Part shown: in pieces, positions 17,471 to 25,328 of the stretch
Layout: each line of letters begins with the position of its first letter
Position numbering within the stretch: the stretch's first letter is position 1
NCBI RefSeq assembly: GCF_025989125.1
Contig: NZ_JAPDNR010000001.1
Location: forward strand, 4,260,301 to 4,324,300
Reading direction: 5' to 3'
DNA length: 64,000 nucleotides
Source: Chitinophaga nivalis
GTDB taxonomy: Bacteria; Bacteroidota; Bacteroidia; Chitinophagales; Chitinophagaceae
Program-made: the position numbers and the translations under genes
Notes under the pieces: generated by a model
The model's database searches: none
Told to the model about the DNA's origin: nothing
What the model saw: only the letters and a program-made list of their open reading frames with translations

Positions 17471-17641
17471 ATGAAAAAGAAATTAACAGGTAAATGTTTG
17501 AAAAGAAATGCAATGAAGGCGATTACAGGTGGTGCGAGCGGCGTAAAGCGCTCCCAGTGTTTTGACTTCTGTATGGATGGATGCACTAACACACATAGTG
17601 CTGGTTACTGCAGGATAGCTTGCCAGGATATTTGTGGTTAA
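17471..17641 (+). CDS. Double-glycine leader, cysteine-rich peptide precursor 1
   Basis: 56 residues, too short for usual gene calling. The leader is MKKKLTGKCLKRNAMKAITGG, here read as MKKKLTGKCLKRN and AMKAITGG, a double-glycine leader of the bacteriocin type seen in Bacteroidota and normally cut after GG by a C39 peptidase-exporter. The predicted core is 35 residues with six cysteines at 30, 34, 38, 47, 51 and 55: C-x3-C-x3-C-x8-C-x3-C-x3-C-G. Cysteines every fourth residue would line one face of two helices joined by a loop (TNTHSAGY), so three cross-links would zip a helical hairpin. Own upstream block and own terminator. A near-identical paralogue follows at 17924 and a distant one lies at 32005. 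No exporter or modifying enzyme is nearby. Toxin, signal or other secreted role is inference. Confidence 0.82.
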   Translation: MKKKLTGKCLKRNAMKAITGGASGVKRSQCFDFCMDGCTNTHSAGYCRIACQDICG

Positions 17642-17681
17642 GAGCGTAGTCATCTGAGAAATTTATACCTGAAAGGTAGGA

Positions 17682-17713
17682 AAAGGTGTCTCATTTTGAG
17701 GCACCTTCTTTTA
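17682..17713 (+). terminator. Terminator of peptide cassette 1
   Basis: Arms AAGGTGTCTC and GAGGCACCTT (one G-T pair) around a four-base loop, followed by CTTTTATT. It separates the two peptide genes so each is its own transcription unit. Confidence 0.8.
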
Positions 17714-17923
17714 TTACATTTCCTGGTGGCTTAAAAAGCTGGTACAAGAATAGTTCCCGGAGGTAAGATGGGAGCCATCCCGTATTACGCGCAAACGTAG
17801 CAAGTAACGGGTGGAGAGCAACAGGCTGCTGTTTCTCTGAAAAGCATACATACTGCGGAACTACATTTTTTATCGCAGTGACATCATGTATTTTCCTGCT
17901 TTGTTTAACTTTAAAAACATGTT

Positions 17924-18097
17924 ATGAAAAAGAAATTAGCAGGTAAATGTTTGAAAAGAAATGCAATGAAAACGATTACAGGTGGAGCGAGTGGCGTAAA
18001 GAGCTCCCTGTGTTTTGACTTCTGTATGAATGGATGCACTCATAGCACCCATAACACTGAATATTGCAATGTCAGATGTCAGGAGATTTGTGGTTAA
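17924..18097 (+). CDS. Double-glycine leader, cysteine-rich peptide precursor 2
   Basis: 57 residues. The leader differs from precursor 1 at two residues only (Ala6, Thr17) and ends AMKTITGG. The core has cysteines at 30, 34, 38, 48, 52 and 56: C-x3-C-x3-C-x9-C-x3-C-x3-C-G, one residue longer in the loop (THSTHNTEY). Core changes cluster in the loop and second helix (CNVRCQEICG against CRIACQDICG) while the first helix CFDFCMxGCT is kept. This pattern, constant leader with a drifting core, is usual for secreted peptide families matured by shared enzymes. No peptide-modifying enzyme or ABC exporter is encoded in the window. It is followed by its own strong terminator and then a converging nucleoside phosphorylase gene. 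Confidence 0.82.
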   Translation: MKKKLAGKCLKRNAMKTITGGASGVKSSLCFDFCMNGCTHSTHNTEYCNVRCQEICG

Positions 18098-18141
18098 GCA
18101 GGTAATCGCATGCGTATTGTTTACCTGAAAGGTAAAGCAGC

Positions 18142-18180
18142 AGGTGTCTCAGGAATTATTTTGAGACACCTTTTTTTATT
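18142..18180 (+). terminator. Terminator of peptide cassette 2
   Basis: Perfect arms AGGTGTCTC and GAGACACCT around a 12-base loop, followed by seven T residues. Strong intrinsic terminator 45 bases after the stop. Confidence 0.9.
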
Positions 18181-18224
18181 ATAGCAGCAGCAACAATAAA
18201 GTAGTTGAGATAGCTCCGGAAAGA

Positions 18225-18992
18225 TTATCCCGCCAGCACATCTTTTGCCATCCTCACGGTCTGTAAAATTGCCTGTTGGGTATCCGCCGCATTCAGGTGC
18301 TGGTCCCATTCTTCAAAGGTGACATGATCGCTGATCACGAACATGGCGGCCATATCTACCTTTCTGAAAGTAGCTACCGCAAACATAGAAGCAGCTTCCA
18401 TTTCCACGGTATCAATACCTGCTTGTTCGTAGTGTCTGATCTCACTGATCGTTTCTCTGTACATGGTATCTATCGTCCAGGTACTGCCGATACGGAAGTT
18501 CGCATGTGCCGTTTCCAATGCCGCTTTTAGTTGATGGGTCAACGCAACGGATGAATAGGCATAATCACTGGCTTCCAGATAGTGATAGGAAAGGCCTTCA
18601 TCCCTGACGGCTTTTTCACATAGGATGATCTTCCCGATTTCATTGAACTTTTGCAGGCCGCCGGCATGCCCGAGCATCACAAACTTTGTTACGCCTGCTG
18701 CAATCAGTACTTCCAGCAGGTGGGTGCTTGCCGGCCCCCCAATTCCGAAATTTCCCACGATGGCCACCTCGCCGGAAGTATCCTCGAAATAATAGATATC
18801 GCAGGTCCAGAACCGCTTTTTGGTGACGTGGTAAAACTCGCTGATGTGCGCCAGTATGTATTCTTCATAACATACGATCACCCCTTTAGGTACTTTGAAG
18901 TTTTCCAGTTCTCCCTTTTCAGCGTTGAGATGCTGTAATGGACTAATGATCACGGCATCATTCATTTTTTTAGGAAATACAGGTACGCTCAT
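18225..18992 (-). CDS. Nucleoside phosphorylase (uridine phosphorylase-like)
   Basis: 255 residues of the PNP/UDP phosphorylase family. Visible marks are the phosphate-site segment FGIGGPASTHLLEVL near 82, the GTxGG-like stretch MLGHAGGLQ near 108 and the nucleoside-binding VEMEAASMFAVA near 199, where Glu-Met-Glu contacts ribose. Members cleave nucleosides with phosphate to a free base and ribose-1-phosphate, in the cytoplasm, for salvage. The usual GTAGG is altered to GHAGG. The uridine specificity is a guess from overall similarity. Monocistronic, converging on the peptide cassettes. Confidence 0.85.
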   Translation of the reverse strand: MSVPVFPKKMNDAVIISPLQHLNAEKGELENFKVPKGVIVCYEEYILAHISEFYHVTKKRFWTCDIYYFEDTSGEVAIVGNFGIGGPASTHLLEVLIAAGVTKFVMLGHAGGLQKFNEIGKIILCEKAVRDEGLSYHYLEASDYAYSSVALTHQLKAALETAHANFRIGSTWTIDTMYRETISEIRHYEQAGIDTVEMEAASMFAVATFRKVDMAAMFVISDHVTFEEWDQHLNAADTQQAILQTVRMAKDVLAG

Positions 18993-19136
18993 GGCTTACA
19001 AATTATGGGTGCAGTTTTTTTTGTTAAGATACGATTTTGGCGGATGCTGGTCATGTTAAAATGACTTTTCTGTTAGCCGGATATGCTATCATGGCTGATT
19101 GTAGCTATTGTGTGTAGATGAAAATCAGGAATACGA

Positions 19137-19167
19137 TTGCGTAGCAAGCAAATCACCCCTATATTTG
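19137..19167 (+). promoter_or_regulatory. Bacteroidota-type promoter, possibly for a leaderless transcript
   Basis: TTG at 19137-19139 and TATATTTG at 19160-19167 are separated by 20 bases and match the Bacteroidota sigma-ABfr consensus (TTTG, then TAnnTTTG about 19-21 bases on). The ATG of the next gene starts only 5 bases after the box, so transcription would begin at or next to the start codon. Confidence 0.55.
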
Positions 19168-19172
19168 CTGCT

Positions 19173-19496
19173 ATGAAGTGGTTGGTCATTATCCTCTCCT
19201 TGTATGTACTCACACTCTCCGCCATTCCGTGCTGTGGAGATGATTATTGTTGTGAGGAGCAGGCAGTGCTGATCGGCTGCGGCCAGGAGCACCAGGATCA
19301 TGATGACCACAACAAACCAGAACTACCCTGCAGCCCCTTTTTCTCCTGCAATACCTGTCATGGGGTAGTGGTACCAGACATCACTAAATCGGTGCCGGAG
19401 GGCGTACCGCTGCCCAGGAATACCTACTACGATCATGCCGCGCAACCCCTTCCCGAATTTGCGGCATCCATCTGGCAGCCTCCTCAACTATGCTGA
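19173..19496 (+). CDS. Small exported Cys/His-rich protein (DUF6660-like)
   Basis: 107 residues from the ATG at 19173, chosen because it begins the signal peptide MKWLVIILSLYVLTLSAIPC; an in-frame ATG at 19137 lies at the promoter. Right after the signal come clustered metal-type ligands: CCGDDYCCEEQ, then IGCGQEHQDHDDH, and CSPFFSCNTCHG near residue 65. Bacteroidota encode such small proteins (DUF6660) directly upstream of TonB receptors, and the next gene here is one, so this probably handles a metal ion in the periplasm. Which metal is unknown. The C-terminus is polar with no membrane helix. Confidence 0.75.
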   Translation: MKWLVIILSLYVLTLSAIPCCGDDYCCEEQAVLIGCGQEHQDHDDHNKPELPCSPFFSCNTCHGVVVPDITKSVPEGVPLPRNTYYDHAAQPLPEFAASIWQPPQLC

Positions 19497-19572
19497 ATGC
19501 TTCCTGTTTTTCGATGTACCATGCTTTCCGCGTGGTGTACGTTGCTATTATTTGATTTATACCCAACACCAA

Positions 19573-21744
19573 ATGTTTAAAACACCCAGCACGATATTAT
19601 TACTGTGCGTTGCCCAACTGTGCCTGGCGCAAAACACATTCACCGCATTTATAAAAGACGCAGACAGCAAGGAAGTCCTGGTCGGCGCCACGGCTGTACT
19701 CACCGGTACCAACAAAGGTGCGAAAGCAAACCATTTTGGCATGGTTACCATCAGCGGCATTCCCAATGGACGGCAGGTGATTACCTGCAGCTATGTTGGG
19801 TATCAGGAAAAATCTGATACCTTTTCTTTCCCGCTGACAACGGATACGGTTACTATCTACCTGGAACACGCCGGGGAAGAAATGGAGGAGGTGGTCATCT
19901 CTTCCACCCGCAGCAATCGTAGTATCCAGGACATACCTACCCGGGTTGAGTTTATTGCCGGAGAAGAACTGGAAGAAAAAGGCAACATGAAGCCGGGTGA
20001 CATTCGCATGATGCTCAACGAAAGCACCGGTATTCAAACGCAGCAGACTTCAGCTACGTCGGCCAATTCCAGTATCCGCATACAAGGTCTGGACGGTCGT
20101 TATACGCAGCTCCTGAAAGATGGATTTCCCCTCTATGCTGGTTTTTCCGGTGGTTTAGGCTTGCTGCAAACACCGCCACTTGATTTGAAACAGGTGGAAG
20201 TCATCAAAGGAGCCGCTTCCACCTTGTATGGTGGCGGCGCTATTGCCGGTCTGGTGAACCTGATATCCAAGGTGCCGGAAACAGAACGGGAACTTCGCCT
20301 GCTGATTAATGGTACTTCCGCCGGCGGGTTGGACCTCAACGGATTTTATGGCCAGCGGTTCAACAAGGTGGGGCTCACCGTTTTTGCTTCCCGGAATAGC
20401 AACAAACCCTATGATCCTTCCAACACGGGATTTACGGCCATCCCGAAATTTGAACGATATGTATTCAACCCGAAGTTGTTTGTTTATTTCAGCCCGAAAA
20501 CCCGGATGAACCTGGGCGTCAACTTCACGACGGAAGACAGGACGGGTGGCGATCTGCTATATATCAAAGGCAGCGGCGACAATATCCATAGCTACTATGA
20601 GAAAAACAACAGCAACCGTTTTTCCACCCAGTTTTCATTTGATCATACATTCAGTGAAGGGAATAGCCTGACCGTTAAAAATTCCGTTAACCGTTTTAAA
20701 CGGACCCTCTCCATGCCCGGTTATGTGTTTGACGGGCAGCAGTGGTCTTCTTATACGGAAGCTACCTATAACCGGCAGCGGGAAAAGATGGACTGGATAG
20801 CCGGCGTCAATGTTTACACGGATAACTTCCGGGAACAGCCAACGGAAAACCTGTCCAAACGCAATTACGATCAAAACACCGTAGGCGCCTTTGTACAAAA
20901 TACCTGGAGGACTACCGACTGGTTACAGCTGGAAAGCGGCCTTCGGGGCGACTATGTCATTGATTATGGCCTGGTAGTGCTTCCCCGCGTGGCTGCCCTG
21001 TTTAAGCTTTCGCCGGCACTATCGTCCCGTATAGGGGGTGGATTAGGATATAAAACGCCTACAATATTCACCGAAGAAACAGAACGCCTGCAATACAGGG
21101 CCGTATTACCCATCCACGCCGATATCAATAAACTGGAGCGCTCCTACGGTATCAACGCTGATCTGAACTACAAAACGGCATTGTTTGACGATAAGGTAAG
21201 TTTCAGCATCAATCAGCTGTTTTTCTATACCCGTATCAATCATCCGTTATTGCTTAAAAGCGCTCCTGGTAATCTATACCAATTGGTCAACGTAGATGGG
21301 TTCATCGATACCAAAGGTTGGGAAACCAATGTCAAGTTCGGCTATGGCGACTTTAAGCTATTCATCGGTTATACCTTTACGGATGCCCGCCTGAACGACA
21401 ATGGTAGCATCCGTGAAAATCCGCTCACGGCCCGTCACCGCCTGAACAATGTGCTGATGTATGAAAAAGAAGACAAGTGGAAAATCGGGCTGGAGGCTTA
21501 TTATTACAGCAAACAGCTGCTGACAGATGGTACCACCGGCAAGCCCTACTGGATATGCGGATTCATGGCAGAAAAGCTATGGGAGAAATTCTCCCTGTTT
21601 GTGAACTTTGAAAATTACCTGGATACCCGGCAAACCCGTTTCGATAGTATCTATACCGGTACCGTAACGCATCCCGTTTTCAGGGATATTTACGCGCCGC
21701 TGGACGGTTTCGTGGTCAATGGCGGCCTGAAATTAAAGTTGTAG
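19573..21744 (+). CDS. TonB-dependent receptor, probably metal or metal-chelate uptake
   Basis: 723 residues from the ATG at 19573, which starts the signal peptide (MFKTPSTILLLCVAQLCLAQ); upstream in-frame codons overlap the previous gene and have no homology. Then a carboxypeptidase-regulatory-like domain (FTAFIKDADSKEVLVGATAV), a TonB-box-like VVISSTRSNRSIQDIP, and a full plug domain (IRIQGLDGRYTQLLKDGFPL, VEVIKGAASTLYGGGAIAGL). A 22-strand-type barrel ends in VVNGGLKLKL. The plug is of the cobalamin/iron/catecholate class rather than SusC type. The Cys/His-rich protein upstream supports a metal substrate; that is inference. Expected in the outer membrane, energised by TonB-ExbBD encoded elsewhere. 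Confidence 0.9.
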   Translation: MFKTPSTILLLCVAQLCLAQNTFTAFIKDADSKEVLVGATAVLTGTNKGAKANHFGMVTISGIPNGRQVITCSYVGYQEKSDTFSFPLTTDTVTIYLEHAGEEMEEVVISSTRSNRSIQDIPTRVEFIAGEELEEKGNMKPGDIRMMLNESTGIQTQQTSATSANSSIRIQGLDGRYTQLLKDGFPLYAGFSGGLGLLQTPPLDLKQVEVIKGAASTLYGGGAIAGLVNLISKVPETERELRLLINGTSAGGLDLNGFYGQRFNKVGLTVFASRNSNKPYDPSNTGFTAIPKFERYVFNPKLFVYFSPKTRMNLGVNFTTEDRTGGDLLYIKGSGDNIHSYYEKNNSNRFSTQFSFDHTFSEGNSLTVKNSVNRFKRTLSMPGYVFDGQQWSSYTEATYNRQREKMDWIAGVNVYTDNFREQPTENLSKRNYDQNTVGAFVQNTWRTTDWLQLESGLRGDYVIDYGLVVLPRVAALFKLSPALSSRIGGGLGYKTPTIFTEETERLQYRAVLPIHADINKLERSYGINADLNYKTALFDDKVSFSINQLFFYTRINHPLLLKSAPGNLYQLVNVDGFIDTKGWETNVKFGYGDFKLFIGYTFTDARLNDNGSIRENPLTARHRLNNVLMYEKEDKWKIGLEAYYYSKQLLTDGTTGKPYWICGFMAEKLWEKFSLFVNFENYLDTRQTRFDSIYTGTVTHPVFRDIYAPLDGFVVNGGLKLKL

Positions 21745-21765
21745 AGCCGTTAATTGAATGACAGA

Positions 21766-21796
21766 CATCAAAGGGCCTGTTTAAGGCCCTTTGATG
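21766..21796. terminator. Hairpin after the metal-receptor gene
   Basis: Arms CATCAAAGGGCCT and AGGCCCTTTGATG are perfect complements with a five-base loop, 22 bases after the stop. No T run follows on the + strand. Confidence 0.7.
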
Positions 21797-21902
21797 AAGT
21801 TAGCCTTTGAATGTGTACCGGAAAGATCAGCTGTTAACGATTTATAGCAGGGAAACTTTGCATGTGGAACGTTATATATTGGAGTAGATAATACCCGGAT
21901 CA

Positions 21903-22397
21903 TTACCGGGAACTGCTGTTGTACTCCTCATCTGTCACGGGTTGTAGCCATACAACAGGCCCTCGCTGCGTATTGGGGCCGATCGCAACATGGGTAAGGG
22001 TACTGTCATTGCTGGCGCCATGCCAGTGAATAACATGGGGTGGACATTTTATTACATCCCCGGCACGTATAACCCGCCTGGTTGCTCCCTTTTCCTGATA
22101 GTATCCCTCACCGTGGGTTATCAGCAGTATCTGGCCTCCGGGATGGAAATGCCAGTGGCTCCTGGCGCCGGGATGAAAAGTAACATTCCCTATGGAAGTG
22201 TTATAAACCGTATCAAAAGGTACCAGCATTTGTAGCCATGCAGTACCGGTAAAATTGCCATTGATAATTGTTTTATCATGAGGGAACATGGTATCCGGAA
22301 GCTGCTCCTGCACTACTTTTGGCGGCTTCTCCTCATCACCACATGCATACATAACGATCATTAACAGTAACATTACTGCAGTAGCACATCGATTCAT
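21903..22397 (-). CDS. Cupin lipoprotein
   Basis: 164 residues from the ATG at 22397, which begins MNRCATAVMLLLMIVMYACG with a lipobox Cys19; an upstream ATG at 22424 would overlap the preceding gene and hide the signal. The cupin core has GARSHWHFHPGGQILLIT near 85 and a second motif PPHVIHWHGAS near 125, giving His ligands for a metal. It resembles the cupin half of the protein at 25329-26174 (TGTAWLQM against TGTIWLNE; HPGGQILLIT in both). Such periplasmic cupins of the mandelonitrile-lyase/quercetinase-like group often sit with carboxymuconolactone decarboxylases. Last gene of the AraC-controlled operon, 7 bases after the previous stop. Confidence 0.82.
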   Translation of the reverse strand: MNRCATAVMLLLMIVMYACGDEEKPPKVVQEQLPDTMFPHDKTIINGNFTGTAWLQMLVPFDTVYNTSIGNVTFHPGARSHWHFHPGGQILLITHGEGYYQEKGATRRVIRAGDVIKCPPHVIHWHGASNDSTLTHVAIGPNTQRGPVVWLQPVTDEEYNSSSR

Positions 22398-22404
22398 ACG
22401 GGAA

Positions 22405-24075
22405 TTATTTAAGATACTGACCAAAAAAATCAGACAGTTTTTTCACTGCCTGCGGTACATATTCCGGCCTGTCGTACATATCGATATGGGATGCGCCGGG
22501 AACTTCAAACAACTCTTTGGGTGCAGCAGCCCTGGCAAAAGCATCGTCGCTGAAATAACGGGAGTCGGCTTCCTGACCGATAATCAGCAGGAGGGGGCGG
22601 GGGGAGATCATGGCTACATGGTCCAGCGCTGTAAAGGCCATTAGCTTATCCAGGCTGGTGAATACATACTTATTCTGCGAATTGGGATGCTGTCCCCGGG
22701 GTGTCCGGTAGTAGTCATACCCTTCCTGGTACATGCCGGTTGCGCCAGCCGGAATTTCTTCACGGGAGTTAAATACATAATTCACGTACTTTATTGGTGC
22801 TCCCTGCGCTTCCCGTGTCCGCTGTTTACCCACTTCATCGAGGCGTTGTTGCAGCTGTGGTTTTAACATGCCTTTCAGTCCCTCACGTCGAAGCTGGCCC
22901 AGATCTACCATGCTGACAGTAGCCACGGCTTTTAACCGGTGTTCCGTTTGCGCCGCTTTGATAGCAAAACCGCCACCTGCACAGATTCCCAGCACACCGA
23001 TGCGGTCCGGATCAACCGATGGATGGTTGCTCAGATAATCAGTAGCTGCGCGGTAGTCTTCTGTACGCACTGCCGGGTCTTCCAGGAATCGGGGTTCTCC
23101 GCCGCTTTCTCCCTGATAGGACGCGTCAAATGCCAGGGTAATGTATCCCTGCTCCGCAAGTTTCTCTGCATACAATCCTGCTGTTTGTTCCTTCACACCA
23201 CCGGCCGGGTGTCCTACCAGTATAGCCGGGTACCGTTTATGCCGGTCGAATTGCTTAGGGAGAAACAGATGGCCGGCAACAGTAATATTTTGCTGGGGAA
23301 ATGTTACCTTTTCCATAGTCATACCATTTTTTGTTTTTATGATATCAGCAGTTGTTGTGTTGAATAGCTCAGGTAGTATGCTTGTCACAGTACTGCCTTC
23401 CCGCCATCCCACTTTGGTGGATATCAGGAATGCCACACGCCGCAGCTGTTGTTCCGACAATCCAACATTCCTGCCTACCTGCAGATGAGACCGTAGCTGT
23501 GCCGCCGTACCATCCATACTGGCCAGGGCCGAAATAGTGGCTATCTCGCGGTGCTGATAATCCAGGTTGTCTCTACCGAAAATATCCGCAAACAAGTGCT
23601 CCTTTAAAAAAGTATCTATAACAGGAACATACTTTTGAGGGGCGCCGATGTTCGTTGTACCGGTTAACTTCGTCTGTACTTTTTTTCCAAATGCAAACTT
23701 TGACGGGATGAACCTGGTAGCTGCAGGTGTATTCCCTGCTGCATCATTTATTCCGCTGTGTTGTCTGTCGTTCACAACTTTCTCCAATGTGCCGATGGCG
23801 TTCAGGCTTCGGGGAAACCCTGCATAGGCATACAACTGCACTAGTATTTCCTTGATATCATTGACAGGCAATCCCACATCTAATCCGTTGTTCAGCGCCT
23901 GGCTCAGGTATGCCTGGTTGCCGGTTGCGGCATATGCCGCGATAGGAATGATGCTTTCCTGCCTGGCTGTAAGTACTTTGTCTGTATCGTTTTGTTGTTG
24001 AGCCTTCGCGGTTCCGCATATGCATGCAAACGCCATGAACCATGCTCCCGGAATAATATTTTTGAATAGTTTCAT
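22405..24075 (-). CDS. Exported fusion of carboxymuconolactone-decarboxylase-like and alpha/beta hydrolase domains
   Basis: 556 residues with a signal peptide (MKLFKNIIPGAWFMAFACIC, cleavage after AKA). Residues about 30-240 hold two CMD-type helical repeats (EILVQLYAYAGFPRSLNAIG; REIATISALASMDGTAAQLR with SHLQVG after). Residues about 250-556 form an alpha/beta hydrolase with HPAGGVKEQ, a dienelactone-hydrolase-like nucleophile elbow GICAGG with Cys in place of Ser, and a late His in GASHIDMYD. Both domain types process muconolactone-like ring-cleavage products in known pathways, but no substrate can be named here. The CMD repeats lack the usual Cys-x2-Cys pair, so that half is probably structural or non-peroxidase. 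Second-last gene of the operon. Confidence 0.82.
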   Translation of the reverse strand: MKLFKNIIPGAWFMAFACICGTAKAQQQNDTDKVLTARQESIIPIAAYAATGNQAYLSQALNNGLDVGLPVNDIKEILVQLYAYAGFPRSLNAIGTLEKVVNDRQHSGINDAAGNTPAATRFIPSKFAFGKKVQTKLTGTTNIGAPQKYVPVIDTFLKEHLFADIFGRDNLDYQHREIATISALASMDGTAAQLRSHLQVGRNVGLSEQQLRRVAFLISTKVGWREGSTVTSILPELFNTTTADIIKTKNGMTMEKVTFPQQNITVAGHLFLPKQFDRHKRYPAILVGHPAGGVKEQTAGLYAEKLAEQGYITLAFDASYQGESGGEPRFLEDPAVRTEDYRAATDYLSNHPSVDPDRIGVLGICAGGGFAIKAAQTEHRLKAVATVSMVDLGQLRREGLKGMLKPQLQQRLDEVGKQRTREAQGAPIKYVNYVFNSREEIPAGATGMYQEGYDYYRTPRGQHPNSQNKYVFTSLDKLMAFTALDHVAMISPRPLLLIIGQEADSRYFSDDAFARAAAPKELFEVPGASHIDMYDRPEYVPQAVKKLSDFFGQYLK

Positions 24076-24168
24076 TTACTCGCTTTTATTTCAATAAATG
24101 GATGCTACGCAGCCATGCTACTACTTTTATTGATGATGATTGCGACAATCGTTTTTATGAATAACCGT

Positions 24169-25281
24169 TTAATCAAGTCCTTTCTGCCGTAAAAATGCCG
24201 ATAGGTGATCGGCAATCTGCATATTGTTTAGGTCCGAAAAAGGAAAATGGGTGTTGCCATGAATCCCAATTTCCGGTAAATGAACCAGCGTAACATCGCC
24301 ACCGTACCTATTCACTACATCCCGCCATCTTCGGGCAACGGCCAGAAATACCCGCCATTGTTCCTGTCCGGGATTCGTACTCGGACTATCAGGGATATTG
24401 TCACCGTAATAAATGACGATGGGAATCCTGGTGAGTGCCTGAAACTCTTGTAGCGTAACAGTAGCCGGCCTGATAATACGCCCGCCTAATAGGATGGAGT
24501 CTGGCGCTTCTCCTTCCGGAAATATAAAGTCACCGCCTGGTTCATAAGAAACAATGGCCTTGATATGCGGATTTTTCAGCGCTGTACGCCAACCCAGCCC
24601 TCCGCTTTGCGAGTGGGTTACCAGAATGCCGTCGCCAATCTTATTGAACAGCGCAGATACAGCATCCATATTTACTTCCGGATTATAAGGGCCGATGTTG
24701 GGCGTCGTTTGCCGGAAAAATTGATTCAATGCTTCCGGATCTTTGGAGAACTGAACGCCAGAATAAAAGTCTGGCCATACGCCTAAACGAAATATCCCAA
24801 ACCATAGTTGATCGTCCGCGGTGGGGATAAGGTGAATGGGCTGAGGGCTTTTCCCGCCATGCCCCCGTCTGGGTTGATCGATCAGGTATACCGGGAATCT
24901 TCGCCGCAGGAAGATGGTCTGAAATCCTTCCCGGCCATCCGGTGTTGTTTCCCATGTTTTCGTGGACTGTCCATGTCCGTGCCAGCATACCAGGGGCAGT
25001 TTTCTTGGATACTCCGGTATCTGATAAAAAACATAGGCGTGATCTACATGAAGTGTTTGACCTGCAGTGCTGGGATTAACCGGATTGTAAGCGCCATCTT
25101 TGATCGGATCAAAAGCCCCGGGATTGATTACAACAGTGCCGCCTATTGCAAAACTGCCTTGTTGCCGCAGTACTAATCTTCCTGTATCGGCGCCCGACTT
25201 GCTGACAGCGCAGCCACCCATGAATACAGGGGCCATCAACAATGCAAAATATATATTCCCTGATACCCTACGGATAAGCAT
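24169..25281 (-). CDS. Alpha/beta hydrolase lipoprotein
   Basis: 370 residues from the ATG at 25281, which starts MLIRRVSGNIYFALLMAPVF and leads to a lipobox MGGC; an ATG at 25329 overlaps the upstream gene. The hydrolase core has LPLVCWHGHGQSTKTWETTP (oxyanion region), the nucleophile elbow THSQSGG and a terminal His in GIHGNTHFPF. This is the set seen in Bacteroidota and fungal proteins annotated as alpha/beta hydrolases near carboxymuconolactone decarboxylases. Substrate unknown. It is the second gene of the operon, after the cupin/NTF2 gene, and precedes the CMD-hydrolase fusion by 93 bases. Confidence 0.82.
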   Translation of the reverse strand: MLIRRVSGNIYFALLMAPVFMGGCAVSKSGADTGRLVLRQQGSFAIGGTVVINPGAFDPIKDGAYNPVNPSTAGQTLHVDHAYVFYQIPEYPRKLPLVCWHGHGQSTKTWETTPDGREGFQTIFLRRRFPVYLIDQPRRGHGGKSPQPIHLIPTADDQLWFGIFRLGVWPDFYSGVQFSKDPEALNQFFRQTTPNIGPYNPEVNMDAVSALFNKIGDGILVTHSQSGGLGWRTALKNPHIKAIVSYEPGGDFIFPEGEAPDSILLGGRIIRPATVTLQEFQALTRIPIVIYYGDNIPDSPSTNPGQEQWRVFLAVARRWRDVVNRYGGDVTLVHLPEIGIHGNTHFPFSDLNNMQIADHLSAFLRQKGLD

Positions 25282-25328
25282 AAACGATATTTTAACCGGT
25301 ATGAAAAGTATACAACAAAACAGCGTCA

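Larger units (their letters stand above)
17409..17713 (+). repeat. Duplicated peptide cassette, copy 1
   Basis: About 305 bases comprising upstream region, peptide gene and terminator, repeated at 17862-18180. The upstream blocks share CATTTTTTA, CGCAGTGACAT, ATGTAT and CTTTGTTTAACTTTAAAA, then a five-base CATGT before the start. The first 39 codons differ at 8 of 117 positions between copies. The downstream segments share TACCTGAAAGGTA and the terminator stem AGGTGTCTC. The upstream block at about 17412-17443 could hold a promoter (T-rich -33, TATATTTC as -7), which is weak. Confidence 0.85.
17862..18180 (+). repeat. Duplicated peptide cassette, copy 2
   Basis: Second copy of the cassette at 17409-17713, carrying the same upstream block, peptide gene and terminator. 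Between the copies lie about 150 unrelated bases. Direct orientation and matched ends indicate a tandem duplication of a complete transcription unit, followed by divergence mainly in the loop and second helix of the core. Confidence 0.85.
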
